Assembly: GCA_963682085.1 (NCBI GenBank)
Contig: OY821614.1
Span: 1,674,001-1,738,000 of the forward strand
Direction: 5' to 3'
Origin: Thiodubiliella sp900128405
Lineage (GTDB): Bacteria > Pseudomonadota > Gammaproteobacteria > PS1 > Pseudothioglobaceae
Length of the DNA stretch: 64,000 nucleotides
The notes beneath the pieces are model-generated. The model saw only the letters and a list, made by a program, of their open reading frames with translations. It did no database searches and was not told where the DNA came from. Shown here one piece after another: positions 8,722 through 17,849 of this stretch (positions within the stretch are counted from its first letter, which is position 1; each line of letters begins with the position of its first letter). Made by a program: the position numbers and the translations under genes.

Positions 8722-9871
8722 TAATGATCCTTTGTGTAGTTTCGCGTGCAATTTTGTCGTTAGCGATAATAGCCTCTAGTGAAGTTACCTTTGTGTGTTG
8801 AACGGTATTTAAAGTGCGTTCAACAATTTTTGCAATCTCTAAAAAGCCGATTTTGTTGTTTAAAAAATGCTCAACGGCAATTTCATTAGCGGCATTGAGC
8901 GTTCCCATGGCATTGCCCCCTTGTTTGAGCGCTTCAAACGCCAACCGCAAACAAGCAAATTTATTCAAATCAGGGGTATAAAATTCCAATGGCGAGTTGT
9001 TTGTTAAGTCTAGTGGTGCAACGCCAGAAGTCATTCTATTGGGATAACTCAGTGCATAAGCAATTACTGTGCGCATATCGGGATTGCCAAGTTGCGATAA
9101 GGTGGTGCCATCTTCGTAATAAACTGAGGAGTGCACAATAGATTGTGGATGAATGACGACATCAATGTTTTCAGCGGGCAAATTAAATAAATAATGCGCC
9201 TCAATGGACTCTAGCCCTTTGTTCATCATGGTGGCGGAATCTACCGAAATTTTACGCCCCATTGACCAGTTTGGATGAGCACATGCTTCGCTGGGGGTGA
9301 TGGTTTTTAACTGTGCAATTGGTGTGTGTAAAAATGGACCGCCACTGGCAGTGAGTTGAATTTTGCTTAGTCCAGATTGCCCGCTTTGCAAGCATTGAAA
9401 AATCGCTGAATGCTCAGAATCTACTGGAATAAGTTCGGCATTATTATCACGCACCGTTTGCATAAACAAATCTCCTGCTAACACCAAAGATTCTTTATTT
9501 GCCAACAGAATGCGTTTACCCGCTTTAGCGGCAGCAAGGCTGGATGCCATGCCAGTAGCACCAACAATTGCCGCCATAACGAAATCAGTTTCAGCGTGTG
9601 CAGCAAGTTCACATAGTGCTTCTTTTCCACTTAGCACTTCGCAGTTTGAAACTTGGTTTTGAATAAGGGACTGCTGGAGTTTATTTGCTGATTCCTCTTC
9701 TGCCATAACAACAAATTTGGGGTGGTATTTTTCACAGAGCACTTGCATTTTTTGCCAATTAGTGTGGGCACTGAGTGCAAAAACATTAAATTTATCAGGG
9801 TGTAAATCTACTACCGATAGCGTGCTGTCGCCGATAGAGCCAGTTGCCCCCAAGATGGCAATATTTTTCAT
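8714..9871 (-). CDS. dxr: 1-deoxy-D-xylulose 5-phosphate reductoisomerase
   Basis: Second step of the MEP isoprenoid pathway: DXP to MEP with NADPH. At 385 residues it has the normal length. Visible are the N-terminal nucleotide loop LGATGSIGDST (res 7-17), LANKESLV, the metal/substrate segment PVDSEHSAI, and DSATMMNKGLE. It is the last isoprenoid gene in the order uppS-cdsA-dxr on the minus strand, and its ATG overlaps the cdsA stop as ATGA. Together with uppS it feeds undecaprenyl phosphate supply. Confidence 0.96.
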   Translation of the reverse strand: MKNIAILGATGSIGDSTLSVVDLHPDKFNVFALSAHTNWQKMQVLCEKYHPKFVVMAEEESANKLQQSLIQNQVSNCEVLSGKEALCELAAHAETDFVMAAIVGATGMASSLAAAKAGKRILLANKESLVLAGDLFMQTVRDNNAELIPVDSEHSAIFQCLQSGQSGLSKIQLTASGGPFLHTPIAQLKTITPSEACAHPNWSMGRKISVDSATMMNKGLESIEAHYLFNLPAENIDVVIHPQSIVHSSVYYEDGTTLSQLGNPDMRTVIAYALSYPNRMTSGVAPLDLTNNSPLEFYTPDLNKFACLRLAFEALKQGGNAMGTLNAANEIAVEHFLNNKIGFLEIAKIVERTLNTVQHTKVTSLEAIIANDKIARETTQRIINA

Positions 9872-10665
9872 ATTAAAAATTCTAGACCTATGAAAAATAT
9901 TGGTGTAGCAGCCAAAAGTCCATCCAACCTGTCAAACATACCACCATGCCCCGGTAGAATATTACCACTGTCTTTTACGCCTGCTTCACGCTTATAAATG
10001 CTTTCGTATAAATCGCCTACCACCGAAAAGATGCCAGTTATTAGCGCCAGTAATAAAAAGTTATAATTGACATTATTGGTAACAAACATCCATATCCCAG
10101 TGATAAGCAACACGCCGATCAAGCCACCAACGACACCTTCAATAGTTTTCCCACCACTCAGGTTGGGTGCCAGTTTGTGTTTGCCAAAGGCTTTGCCTGC
10201 GAAATAGGCAAAACTATCCGCTCCCCAAACAATAAACAGTAGCAATAAAATCATAGCAACATTTTGTGTTTGCAATATAGGTAAGAAAATAAGCGGTGTA
10301 ATTAATAAAAATAAGTTGACGACTTTTCCGAATTCGGTATTTTTTGGTTTGCTATTGGGGTAATTAAATACTAAAAATAAGTTTTTAAGCCAAAATGCCA
10401 TACTTAAGAAGAACAGCAGTAGTAGAAAATATGCCATTAAATGAAGGTCGATATAAAGAAGAGAGTAGAAAATAATAGAAATAAACGCCATCACCAGCCA
10501 CAATAAAAGCGGCTTCATTTTACTAAGTTTGGCAAACTCATATCCTACGATTAAACTACCTATGACAGCAAGGATTAAAAAACCAATTTGATACTTCAAA
10601 ATCAAGAATAATACGAATGGCGCTAAGACGCTAGCGGTCAGTATTCTTTTTGTTAATTCATTCAT
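9868..10665 (-). CDS. cdsA: Phosphatidate cytidylyltransferase
   Basis: Makes CDP-diacylglycerol from phosphatidate and CTP in the inner membrane. It is 265 residues with about eight hydrophobic segments and the family signature near the C-terminus (GVKDSGNILPGHGGMFDRLD). The frame extends upstream to 10818, but GGAGG placed 6 bases before ATG 10665 and the start MNELTKRILTASV decide the start. It overlaps the end of uppS by 8 bp and dxr by 4 bp, so the three genes are translationally linked. Confidence 0.93.
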   Translation of the reverse strand: MNELTKRILTASVLAPFVLFLILKYQIGFLILAVIGSLIVGYEFAKLSKMKPLLLWLVMAFISIIFYSLLYIDLHLMAYFLLLLFFLSMAFWLKNLFLVFNYPNSKPKNTEFGKVVNLFLLITPLIFLPILQTQNVAMILLLLFIVWGADSFAYFAGKAFGKHKLAPNLSGGKTIEGVVGGLIGVLLITGIWMFVTNNVNYNFLLLALITGIFSVVGDLYESIYKREAGVKDSGNILPGHGGMFDRLDGLLAATPIFFIGLEFLI

Positions 10666-11347
10666 CTCGTCCTCCATAACGCCTATCACGCTGATTAAAG
10701 CACACAATCGCTTTGTCCAATTCTCCTGCATCAAAATCAGGCCACAGCGTGTTAGTAAAATATAATTCGCTATAAGCAATATCCCATAGTAAAAAATTAC
10801 TAATACGCTGCTCACCACTACTACGAATGAGCAAATCCACCGTATTATTTTTTAGCGACAAATATTGTGAGAATTTTCCCTCATTTAACTCATCAGTAGT
10901 TACTTTATTGTCAATTATTTGTTTACAAGCGTTGACGATGTCCCATTGTCCGCCATAATTAGCTGCAATGACCAAAGTTAGCCCTGAATTGTTTGCTAAT
11001 AATGTTTGTGCTTCGGTGGCTATTTCTTGCACATCGGCAGGAAATAGTGTTAGTTCGCCGATAATTTTAAGTCGAACATTGTGTTTATTGAGTTTGTTTA
11101 CTTCTTTTTTAAGCACAGTTAAAAACAACTTAAACAACAGTGAAACTTCCTCACTAGAACGATTTTTATTTTCACTACTAAAGGCGAATAGCGTCAGTGT
11201 TTGCACGCCAATTGTGCCACAATATTTAACAATAGTGCGCACCGCATCCACCCCTTTTTTGTGTCCCACAATGCGGGGCAAGTTGTGCTTTTTTGCCCAG
11301 CGACCGTTGCCGTCCATAATAATTGCAATGTGTTTTGGAATATTCAT
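10658..11347 (-). CDS. uppS: Undecaprenyl pyrophosphate synthase
   Basis: Cis-prenyltransferase that builds the C55 carrier lipid for cell wall synthesis. At 229 residues it is slightly short for the family. It begins with the catalytic IAIIMDGNGRWAKK segment (Asp of MDGN), followed by GHKKGVDAV, FAFSSEN and the C-terminal RSSGEQRISNFLLW and ELYFTNTLWPDF blocks. It is first in the uppS-cdsA-dxr run. The ATG is embedded in a 44-bp palindrome shared with divergent hisF, and no SD is visible. Confidence 0.94.
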   Translation of the reverse strand: MNIPKHIAIIMDGNGRWAKKHNLPRIVGHKKGVDAVRTIVKYCGTIGVQTLTLFAFSSENKNRSSEEVSLLFKLFLTVLKKEVNKLNKHNVRLKIIGELTLFPADVQEIATEAQTLLANNSGLTLVIAANYGGQWDIVNACKQIIDNKVTTDELNEGKFSQYLSLKNNTVDLLIRSSGEQRISNFLLWDIAYSELYFTNTLWPDFDAGELDKAIVCFNQRDRRYGGRDE

Positions 11348-11388
11348 AAACGCAGATTATACCGACTACGGTAAAATCTGCGTTTATG
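11345..11388. promoter_or_regulatory. 44-bp near-perfect palindrome joining the uppS and hisF start codons, with -10 boxes both ways
   Basis: The left half CATAAACGCAGATTATACCG and the reverse complement of the right half, CATAAACGCAGATTTTACCG, match at 19 of 20 positions around a 4-base ACTA centre. Each arm ends in a start codon. The left arm holds TATAAT on the minus strand (11356-11361) and the right arm TAAAAT on the plus strand (11372-11377), each 8 bases from its ATG. There is no SD either way, so near-leaderless divergent transcripts are possible. Confidence 0.6.
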
Positions 11389-12156
11389 AGTTTAGCAAAA
11401 AGAATTATTCCTTGTCTTGATGTGCGTGATGGCCGTGTGGTTAAAGGCACTAAGTTTGTTGATATCAAAGATGCGGGCGACCCTGTTGCGGTGGCAAAGC
11501 GTTACGATGATGAAGGGGCAGACGAAATTACCTTTTTAGACATTACTGCCTCACACGAGGGCAGAGATACGACTGTGCATATGGTGGAGGCGATTGCCGA
11601 GCAGGTTTTTATTCCACTAACGGTGGGTGGTGGCATTCGTAAATCGGATGATGTGCGTGTAATGTTGAATGCTGGGGCAGACAAAGTTGCGGTTAATTCT
11701 GCGGCAATTTTTAATCCTGATTTAATCAACCAACTTAGTGAAGAATTTGGCTCACAATGTATTGTCATTGCGATTGATGCGAAAAAAGTGGCAGAGGGAA
11801 AATGGGAAATTTTTACTCACGGTGGGCGTAAGGCTACTGGTATTGATGTTGTTGAATGGGCAGTGAAAATGACACAAGGTGAAAATGGTGCGGGCGAGGT
11901 GTTGTTGACTTCAATGGATTGTGATGGCGTTAAAACAGGGTTTGATTTAGCGCTTACCAAAGCAGTTACTGATGCAGTGGGTGTGCCAGTGATTGCCTCT
12001 GGCGGCGTTGGTAATTTAGAGCATTTATCTGAAGGCGTTTTACAAGGTGGTGCAGATGCAGTATTAGCGGCAAGTATTTTTCATTTTGGCGAATACACGA
12101 TAGCACAAGCTAAGCAAGCAATGCAAGCAAAGGGTATTGAGGTTAGATTGGGTTAG
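11386..12156 (+). CDS. hisF: Imidazole glycerol phosphate synthase, cyclase subunit
   Basis: With HisH it turns PRFAR plus ammonia into IGP and AICAR in histidine biosynthesis. At 256 residues it is a full (beta/alpha)8 barrel: IIPCLDVRDGRVVKG (catalytic Asp11 equivalent), FLDITAS, LTVGGGIR, VAVNSAAI, LLTSMDCDG (second catalytic Asp) and VIASGGVG phosphate-binding loops. No hisH or other his gene is adjacent, so the pathway is dispersed. It diverges from uppS across the palindrome. Confidence 0.96.
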   Translation: MSLAKRIIPCLDVRDGRVVKGTKFVDIKDAGDPVAVAKRYDDEGADEITFLDITASHEGRDTTVHMVEAIAEQVFIPLTVGGGIRKSDDVRVMLNAGADKVAVNSAAIFNPDLINQLSEEFGSQCIVIAIDAKKVAEGKWEIFTHGGRKATGIDVVEWAVKMTQGENGAGEVLLTSMDCDGVKTGFDLALTKAVTDAVGVPVIASGGVGNLEHLSEGVLQGGADAVLAASIFHFGEYTIAQAKQAMQAKGIEVRLG

Positions 12157-12235
12157 AGCCCATATTGATTGTTTAACTATTTGGTCGTTATAGGCGTATC
12201 ATCTCGCACATTGTATTGCAAAAAAATAGGATTTT

Positions 12236-12769
12236 ATGAACTCTAAAAAAGAATTATGGGTGTTATTGGCTTCATTTGTGTTGCCAATTGCGCTTGGCAC
12301 AGCATTTTTCTATTGGAACCCAACTGCTTTTACTGGCAATACCGTGAACTACGGAGAGTTTGTTAACCCAATTATTGCCACGGAAAAACAAGATGTGCGT
12401 TTTTCTAACAATACACAGGGCAACTTGCAGGGTTTATGGACGCTAACTTATGTAACCAACGCTTGTGATGGTATCTGTAAGAAGGCACTCAAGGATATGA
12501 AAACCATTCGCATTTTGATGAATGAAGATATGCGCCGTATTCAAAGAATGCTATTAATTAATGGTTCAACTGATGTGCAAGAAGTAGGCGTTTTGATTGC
12601 ACACCCAAGTGCTACATTGAGCCAACAATTGGCTAAATTTCCCAACAACACCTTGTTTTTAATTGACCCATTGGGCAATGTGATGATGCATTACAATCCG
12701 CAAACACTTAGTATTAAGCGTATGCTTAAAGACTTGAAACGCCTGTTTAAATACTCACGCATTGGTTGA
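12236..12769 (+). CDS. SCO1/SenC-like membrane-anchored protein, probable cytochrome oxidase copper assembly factor
   Basis: A 177-residue protein with one N-terminal membrane anchor (VLLASFVLPIALGTAFFYW) and a periplasmic thioredoxin-like domain. The segment NACDGICKK gives a CxxxC motif as in Sco copper chaperones. The conserved downstream Sco histidine is not obvious; MHYNP near residue 150 is only a candidate. It sits 15 bp upstream of ctaB and within the oxidase locus, which supports a role in CuA assembly or thiol reduction. It is more divergent and shorter than classical Sco1. Confidence 0.65.
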   Translation: MNSKKELWVLLASFVLPIALGTAFFYWNPTAFTGNTVNYGEFVNPIIATEKQDVRFSNNTQGNLQGLWTLTYVTNACDGICKKALKDMKTIRILMNEDMRRIQRMLLINGSTDVQEVGVLIAHPSATLSQQLAKFPNNTLFLIDPLGNVMMHYNPQTLSIKRMLKDLKRLFKYSRIG

Positions 12770-12783
12770 GGGATAGGTAGATA

Positions 12784-13668
12784 ATGATGCCATCACTTCG
12801 TAACTTACTCGGACTTTGCAAACTAAAAGTAGTAGCTTTAATTTTACTCACCGCAGTGGTGGGTATGTTTTTATCGGTACCTGCACCGTATGTGCCAGAT
12901 ACAATGTTGATGATTATTGCTTCTATAGGTATTTCAATGGCATCTGCTTCGGCGGCAGTGTTTAATCATATTGTTGATGAACAAATTGATATTCAAATGT
13001 CACGCACTGATAAGCGCCCTTTGCCACAAGGCAAAGTGAGTCGTAATCAGGCATTGGTTTGGGGCGTGTTTTTAGGTATCGTTGGTTTAGGGATTTTGCA
13101 GTTATTTGTGAATACCATTACTATGGTGCTAACCTTTGTTTCACTGATTGGCTATGCGGTGATTTACACCATGTATTTAAAGCGTGCTACTCCACAGAAT
13201 ATTGTGATTGGGGGGGCAGCAGGTGCAGCACCACCGATATTAGGCTGGACTGCGATTTCAGGTACACAAGGTATAGAGTATGCGTTGTTGTTGTTTTTGA
13301 TTGTGTTTATTTGGACACCACCACATTTTTGGGCGTTAGCAATATTTAGAGTGGAAGAATATAAAAAAGTTGATGTGCCAATGTTGCCAGTTACCCATGG
13401 CTTGGCTTATACTCGGCTACAGATTTTGCTTTATACAATCTTGTTGTTATTGGTAACATTGTTGCCTTATTTGTCGGGTATGTCTGGCTTAATTTACCTT
13501 GTTTCTGCTTTAATCTTAGGTTTTATGTTTTTGGCATACGCTATTAAAATTTATACCAATCCAGATGACAATCGAATTGCATGGCAAACATTTATGTTTT
13601 CGGTGAATTATTTAATGTTGTTGTTTGTGGCATTATTGATTGACCATTATTTTTTGATAACTTTATAA
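12784..13668 (+). CDS. ctaB: Protohaem IX farnesyltransferase (haem O synthase)
   Basis: Integral membrane UbiA-family prenyltransferase that adds a farnesyl group to haem B. It is 294 residues with about nine membrane helices. The polyprenyl-diphosphate/Mg site appears as NHIVDEQIDIQMSRTDKRPL (first Asp-rich motif) and the second loop as FIWTPPHFWALAIF with RVEEYKKVDVPMLP. Its product passes to CtaA, encoded convergently next door, to make haem A for the aa3 oxidase encoded downstream. Also named cyoE. Confidence 0.95.
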   Translation: MMPSLRNLLGLCKLKVVALILLTAVVGMFLSVPAPYVPDTMLMIIASIGISMASASAAVFNHIVDEQIDIQMSRTDKRPLPQGKVSRNQALVWGVFLGIVGLGILQLFVNTITMVLTFVSLIGYAVIYTMYLKRATPQNIVIGGAAGAAPPILGWTAISGTQGIEYALLLFLIVFIWTPPHFWALAIFRVEEYKKVDVPMLPVTHGLAYTRLQILLYTILLLLVTLLPYLSGMSGLIYLVSALILGFMFLAYAIKIYTNPDDNRIAWQTFMFSVNYLMLLFVALLIDHYFLITL

Positions 13669-13678
13669 AGGCAATATT

Positions 13679-13873
13679 ATGAAAGGATTGGGGCAAGTAT
13701 TTAAAGCAGTAACTTCAGCTATGATTGGTGTGGGCAAAAGAGAAGATCTTGTTAAAGACTTTGAACGCACAGAAAAACAGGGGCCATGGCCTTATATTAT
13801 TGTTGGCCTCATCATGACAATTGTTTTTATTATGGCAGTTATTGCCGTGGTAAAGTTGGTGTTACCAAGTTAA
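13679..13873 (+). CDS. DUF2970 small membrane protein
   Basis: A 64-residue protein: an amphipathic N-terminal half (KGLGQVFKAVTSAMIGVGKR) followed by one membrane helix (YIIVGLIMTIVFIMAVIAVV). This matches the DUF2970 family, usually found near cytochrome c oxidase assembly genes. Its function is not known. Its TAA overlaps the ctaA stop on the other strand (shared TTAA), a tight convergent junction with no room for a terminator. Confidence 0.75.
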   Translation: MKGLGQVFKAVTSAMIGVGKREDLVKDFERTEKQGPWPYIIVGLIMTIVFIMAVIAVVKLVLPS

Positions 13874-14853
13874 GCCTTAGCTGGCACCCTAATTACTTTG
13901 TGTAGTAATGCCAATACACTCAATAACAATAACAACGCTACCATATTATGCAACACAGCGATTGCCATTGGAATTGACAACAATACATTCAAAACACCTA
14001 AGGTTACTTGTGCCACCAATAAGCCACCAATCAGCATTAAGTTTGATTTAAGATGTGGGTAGCAGCTCAATACATAAATTAACAATGCGATAAACAATGT
14101 GGTGATTAACGCACCAATACGATGTATCATTTGAATGCCAGCACGGGCTGGATTTTCTAATATGCCATATTCATAGTCATATTCTGTGCCAACTGGCCCC
14201 CAATGTAATGCGTTGACAAAATCCATTGTTGGCCACCAAGACCCTAAGCATTTTGGGAATTCTTCACCACAAGACAAGGCTGCATAGTTGGTAGAAGTCC
14301 AACCACCAAGCACAATTTGTATGCTTAAAATAAACAAAGTTATTGCTAATAGGAGTTTGTGTCTTTTTAAAATATGTCTATAGGTAATAGCGGGTCTTCC
14401 TTGGTTGAGCAACAACCATGTCAGCAAAGCAGTGGTAACAAAGCCACCAACAAGGTGCGTGGTAACAATACCGGGATGAACCAATAAAGTAACTGTCCAC
14501 ATACCAAAAGCACCTTGTAACATAACAAATAAGGCGGTAAATGCTGGCAATGCAAGCGTTTGAGGGCGTTTTGTTTTATCTCTAATGACCAAGAAAAATA
14601 GTGCAAAAATGGCGAGCCCTAATAAGGAGGCGGCATAACGATGCACCATTTCTTTCCAGCCTTTGATGGATTCAAGTGGGCGTTCGTAGCCTGCAAATTT
14701 GGTGCCATCTATTGCATCTGGCACAATTAGTTGCCCATAACAAGTGGGCCAATCGGGACACCCTAATCCAGCATCACCAAGGCGTGTATAAGCACCTAGG
14801 ACAATAACGATAAGCGCAAGAACAAGGGATATTTTTAGTAATTTTTTAAACAT
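13870..14853 (-). CDS. ctaA: Haem A synthase
   Basis: Oxidises the methyl group of haem O to formyl, giving haem A. It is 327 residues with eight membrane helices in two four-helix halves. Seen are YTRLGDAGLGCPDWPTC with its Cys pair near residue 25-40, MVHRYAASLLG with a haem-ligand His, a second-half MIHRIGALI and a later LHNMVALL. It is the only minus-strand gene in the oxidase locus and converges on the DUF2970 gene. Confidence 0.94.
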   Translation of the reverse strand: MFKKLLKISLVLALIVIVLGAYTRLGDAGLGCPDWPTCYGQLIVPDAIDGTKFAGYERPLESIKGWKEMVHRYAASLLGLAIFALFFLVIRDKTKRPQTLALPAFTALFVMLQGAFGMWTVTLLVHPGIVTTHLVGGFVTTALLTWLLLNQGRPAITYRHILKRHKLLLAITLFILSIQIVLGGWTSTNYAALSCGEEFPKCLGSWWPTMDFVNALHWGPVGTEYDYEYGILENPARAGIQMIHRIGALITTLFIALLIYVLSCYPHLKSNLMLIGGLLVAQVTLGVLNVLLSIPMAIAVLHNMVALLLLLSVLALLHKVIRVPAKA

Positions 14854-14955
14854 TTAAATCAAGGGAATTAAAAAGTAGAGAGAGACTAATATACTCATTT
14901 TTTACTGTCATAGTAACACATTACTATATTATTATATTGCCAAATAATTATAAAC

Positions 14956-14983
14956 TTGCAAAATATTATTTCTTGTGAATAAT
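14956..14983 (+). promoter_or_regulatory. Candidate promoter of the cytochrome oxidase operon
   Basis: TTGCAA (14956-14961) is followed after 16 bases by AATAAT (14978-14983), which is preceded by a TGtg extended -10. It lies in the divergent 160-bp gap between ctaA and coxB and gives a leader of about 25 bases to the coxB start. The match is moderate and other AT-rich candidates exist. Confidence 0.4.
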
Positions 14984-15014
14984 ACACGACTGTTAATTAA
15001 ATTCTTAGGGAGAA

Positions 15015-16115
15015 ATGATGAAAAAACTAGTAGTATTTGGATTATTATTGAGTTTTAATGCGTTTGCTGAATACGGACTGAATATGACTGAAGGAGTAAC
15101 TTCAATCAGCCGTGATATTTACGGTTTACATATGATGGTTTTTTGGGTGTCAGTCGTTATTGCCATTGTGGTATTTGGTGCGATGTTCTATTCACTATAC
15201 ACACACAGACAATCAAAAGGTGCAGTGCCAGCAAACTTTCATGAAAGCACCAAAGCAGAATTGATATGGACAATCGTTCCAATCATTATTTTGGTTGGTA
15301 TGGCAGTTCCAGCGTCAAAGGTGTTGATTGACTTGGAAGACACAACCAAAGCCGAGATGAGCGTTAAAATTACAGGTCATCAGTGGAAGTGGCAGTATGA
15401 TTATCCTCAAGAAGGCATTAGTTTTATTTCAAACTTATCACAAAATTCTAGAGATGCGATTAACGGCACAGATGCAGGGCGTGAAAATGCTGATAACTAT
15501 TTATTGGATGTTGATAAGCGCTTAGTCTTACCCGTGGACACCTCAATTCGTTTCTTAATTACCTCTAATGATGTTATTCACAATTGGTGGGTTCGTGATT
15601 TTGGCGTTAAACAAGATGCTAATCCGGGTTTTATTAATGATGCATGGGCTAAGATTGAAAAAATTGGCACTTATCGTGGGCAATGTGCTGAGTTATGCGG
15701 TAAAGACCATGGTTTTATGCCAATTGTGGTTGATGTGGTTTCTAAGGCAGATTATAAAAAATGGGTATCTAAGCAGAAAGCAGCCGCAGCGGCAGCAGTA
15801 GCAAGTGCCAATAAAACTTGGTCTAAGGCAGACTTAATGGCAAAAGGTAAGACAATTTACAATACCAATTGTGCTGCTTGCCATAAAGCAGATGGCTCAG
15901 GTATACCACCAGTGTTCCCAGCAATGAAAGGTTCGGTTATTGCAAATGGAGTGGCGGCAGAGCACATTAATATTGTTCTGCACGGCAAAGGTGCTATGCC
16001 AACATTCAAGATGTTAGGCGATAGTGATCTGGCAGCAGTAATAACTTATGAAAGAAATGCCTTTGGTAACAAAGGTAGCGTTGTTCAACCGTCAGATATT
16101 AAATCTGCACGATAA
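15015..16115 (+). CDS. coxB: Cytochrome c oxidase subunit II with C-terminal cytochrome c domain
   Basis: A 366-residue subunit receiving electrons from cytochrome c into CuA. A signal peptide (KKLVVFGLLLSFNAFA) is followed by two membrane helices (about residues 35-60 and 85-105). The CuA site is seen as QCAELCGKDHGFMP with upstream HNWWVRDFG. After an Ala-rich linker a fused cytochrome c domain holds the haem motif CAACH near residue 290 with a distal Met (GAMPTFKM). This is the caa3-like architecture. ATG 15018 is an equally good start, as GGGAG lies just upstream. Confidence 0.95.
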   Translation: MMKKLVVFGLLLSFNAFAEYGLNMTEGVTSISRDIYGLHMMVFWVSVVIAIVVFGAMFYSLYTHRQSKGAVPANFHESTKAELIWTIVPIIILVGMAVPASKVLIDLEDTTKAEMSVKITGHQWKWQYDYPQEGISFISNLSQNSRDAINGTDAGRENADNYLLDVDKRLVLPVDTSIRFLITSNDVIHNWWVRDFGVKQDANPGFINDAWAKIEKIGTYRGQCAELCGKDHGFMPIVVDVVSKADYKKWVSKQKAAAAAAVASANKTWSKADLMAKGKTIYNTNCAACHKADGSGIPPVFPAMKGSVIANGVAAEHINIVLHGKGAMPTFKMLGDSDLAAVITYERNAFGNKGSVVQPSDIKSAR

Positions 16116-16136
16116 TTAAAGAATAAGGAGAAAGCT

Positions 16137-17744
16137 ATGACAGCAACAACAGCCCCTCATGAAGATCATCATCACGGCCCTGAAAAAGGTTTGATGAGAT
16201 GGGTCAAAACAACGAACCATAAAGATATTGGTTCTCTTTACCTGTGGTTCGCTTTTACTATGTTATTAGTAGGCGGTGCATTTGCAATGGGTATTCGTGC
16301 TGAATTATTACAACCAGGATTGCAGTTAATGGAGCCACAGTTTTTCAATCAATTGACTACGATGCATGGCTTGATTATGGTATTTGGTGCAATTATGCCA
16401 GCCTTTGTTGGCTTGGGTAATTGGCTCATTCCAATGATGATAGGTGCACCTGATATGGCATTACCACGAATGAATAACTGGTCTTTTTGGATTTTACCAT
16501 TCGCTGGCGGTATCTTACTAAGCACCTTTTTTATGGAAGGCGGTGCACCCGCATTTGGTTGGACATTCTATGCACCATTATCAACAACCTTTGCACCAGA
16601 TAGCACAGACTTCTTTATTTTTGCAGTTCATTTATTAGGTTTCTCGTCTATTATGGGTGCGATTAATATTATTGCAACTGTGCTTAATATGCGTGCCCCT
16701 GAGATGAAGTTAATGGATATGCCTTTATTTGTGTGGACATGGTTAATCACTTCATTTTTATTGATTGGTGCAATGCCAGTATTAGCAGGTGCAGTAACAA
16801 TGATGTTGACAGACCGTAACTTTGGTACCGCATTTTTTGATGCAACTGGCGGGGGCGACCCAGTTATGTTTCAGCATATTTTTTGGTTTTTCGGGCATCC
16901 TGAAGTGTATATTATGATTTTGCCAGCGTTTGGTGTGGTCTCTCATATTATCCCAACTTTTGCCCGTAAACCATTGTTTGGCTATTCTTCAATGGTATAT
17001 GCAACAGCATCGATTGCATTTTTGTCCTACATTGTATGGGCGCACCATATGTTCTTAACGGGTATGCCAGTTGCAGGTGAATTATACTTTATGTATGCCA
17101 CTATGTTAATTGCAGTGCCTACAGGTGTTAAAGTATTTAACTGGGTATCAACAATGTGGCGGGGGTCAATGACTTTTGAAGCACCGATGTTGTGGGCAGT
17201 TTCATTTGTATTCTTGTTTACGATTGGTGGCTTCTCTGGCTTAATGTTAGGTATTGCACCGGCAGACATTCAGTATCATGATACTTATTTTGTGGTTGCA
17301 CATTTCCACTATGTATTGGTTACAGGTGCATTGTGGTCAATTATTGCGGCAACCTTCTATTGGTTGCCTAAGTGGACAGGCAAGATGTATAACGAAAAAT
17401 TGGCAAAAATACACTTTTGGTGGGCGGTTATTTCAGTTAATGTATTGTTTTTCCCTCAGCATTTCTTAGGTCTTGCGGGTATGCCACGCCGTATTCCTGA
17501 TTATTCATTACAGTTTGCAGATTTTAACTTTATTTCTTCCATTGGCGGTTTTGCATTTGGTGCATCGTTCATTCTATTGACTTATATTGTGATTGATTGT
17601 ATTCGTAATGGCAAGCCAGCCAGTTCACGCCCTTGGGAAGGTGCAAAAGGTTTGGAGTGGACATTAGAGCCAAAAGCGCAATATCATAGTTTTAATACGC
17701 CACCATCAAGAAAGTTGATTGAGGCGGAGTCTCAGAATTCTTAA
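16137..17744 (+). CDS. coxA: Cytochrome c oxidase subunit I
   Basis: Catalytic haem-copper subunit, 535 residues with 12 membrane helices, reducing O2 and pumping protons. Visible are the haem a ligand in TTMHGLIMVFGA, the CuB His-Tyr crosslink pair in GHPEVYIMILP, the HH pair in WAHHMFLTGM and the haem ligands in HDTYFVVAHFHYVL. RBS AAGGAG precedes the ATG. It begins 21 bp after coxB and its stop overlaps the following 34-codon gene. Confidence 0.97.
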   Translation: MTATTAPHEDHHHGPEKGLMRWVKTTNHKDIGSLYLWFAFTMLLVGGAFAMGIRAELLQPGLQLMEPQFFNQLTTMHGLIMVFGAIMPAFVGLGNWLIPMMIGAPDMALPRMNNWSFWILPFAGGILLSTFFMEGGAPAFGWTFYAPLSTTFAPDSTDFFIFAVHLLGFSSIMGAINIIATVLNMRAPEMKLMDMPLFVWTWLITSFLLIGAMPVLAGAVTMMLTDRNFGTAFFDATGGGDPVMFQHIFWFFGHPEVYIMILPAFGVVSHIIPTFARKPLFGYSSMVYATASIAFLSYIVWAHHMFLTGMPVAGELYFMYATMLIAVPTGVKVFNWVSTMWRGSMTFEAPMLWAVSFVFLFTIGGFSGLMLGIAPADIQYHDTYFVVAHFHYVLVTGALWSIIAATFYWLPKWTGKMYNEKLAKIHFWWAVISVNVLFFPQHFLGLAGMPRRIPDYSLQFADFNFISSIGGFAFGASFILLTYIVIDCIRNGKPASSRPWEGAKGLEWTLEPKAQYHSFNTPPSRKLIEAESQNS

Positions 17745-17848
17745 TGGATGATAGAAAAAAAGGTGTTGTCAAGACTGCGGTAATTGTAGGTGTTGTAGCA
17801 ATAGGAGTATTTATAGCCACCATCGTGTTATTTAATCCGACTGGCTAA
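17744..17848 (+). CDS. 34-residue single-helix membrane protein in the oxidase operon
   Basis: ATG shares its A with the last base of the coxA stop (taATG) and the stop TAA ends one base before the ctaG start. The product begins MDDRKKGVVK, has one helix (TAVIVGVVAIGVFIATIVLF) and ends NPTG. Basic-then-hydrophobic topology suggests an N-in single-pass protein. Small proteins occur at this place, between coxA and ctaG, in other proteobacteria and are thought to assist oxidase assembly; I cannot name the family with confidence. Confidence 0.65.
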   Translation: MDDRKKGVVKTAVIVGVVAIGVFIATIVLFNPTG

Positions 17849-17849
17849 T

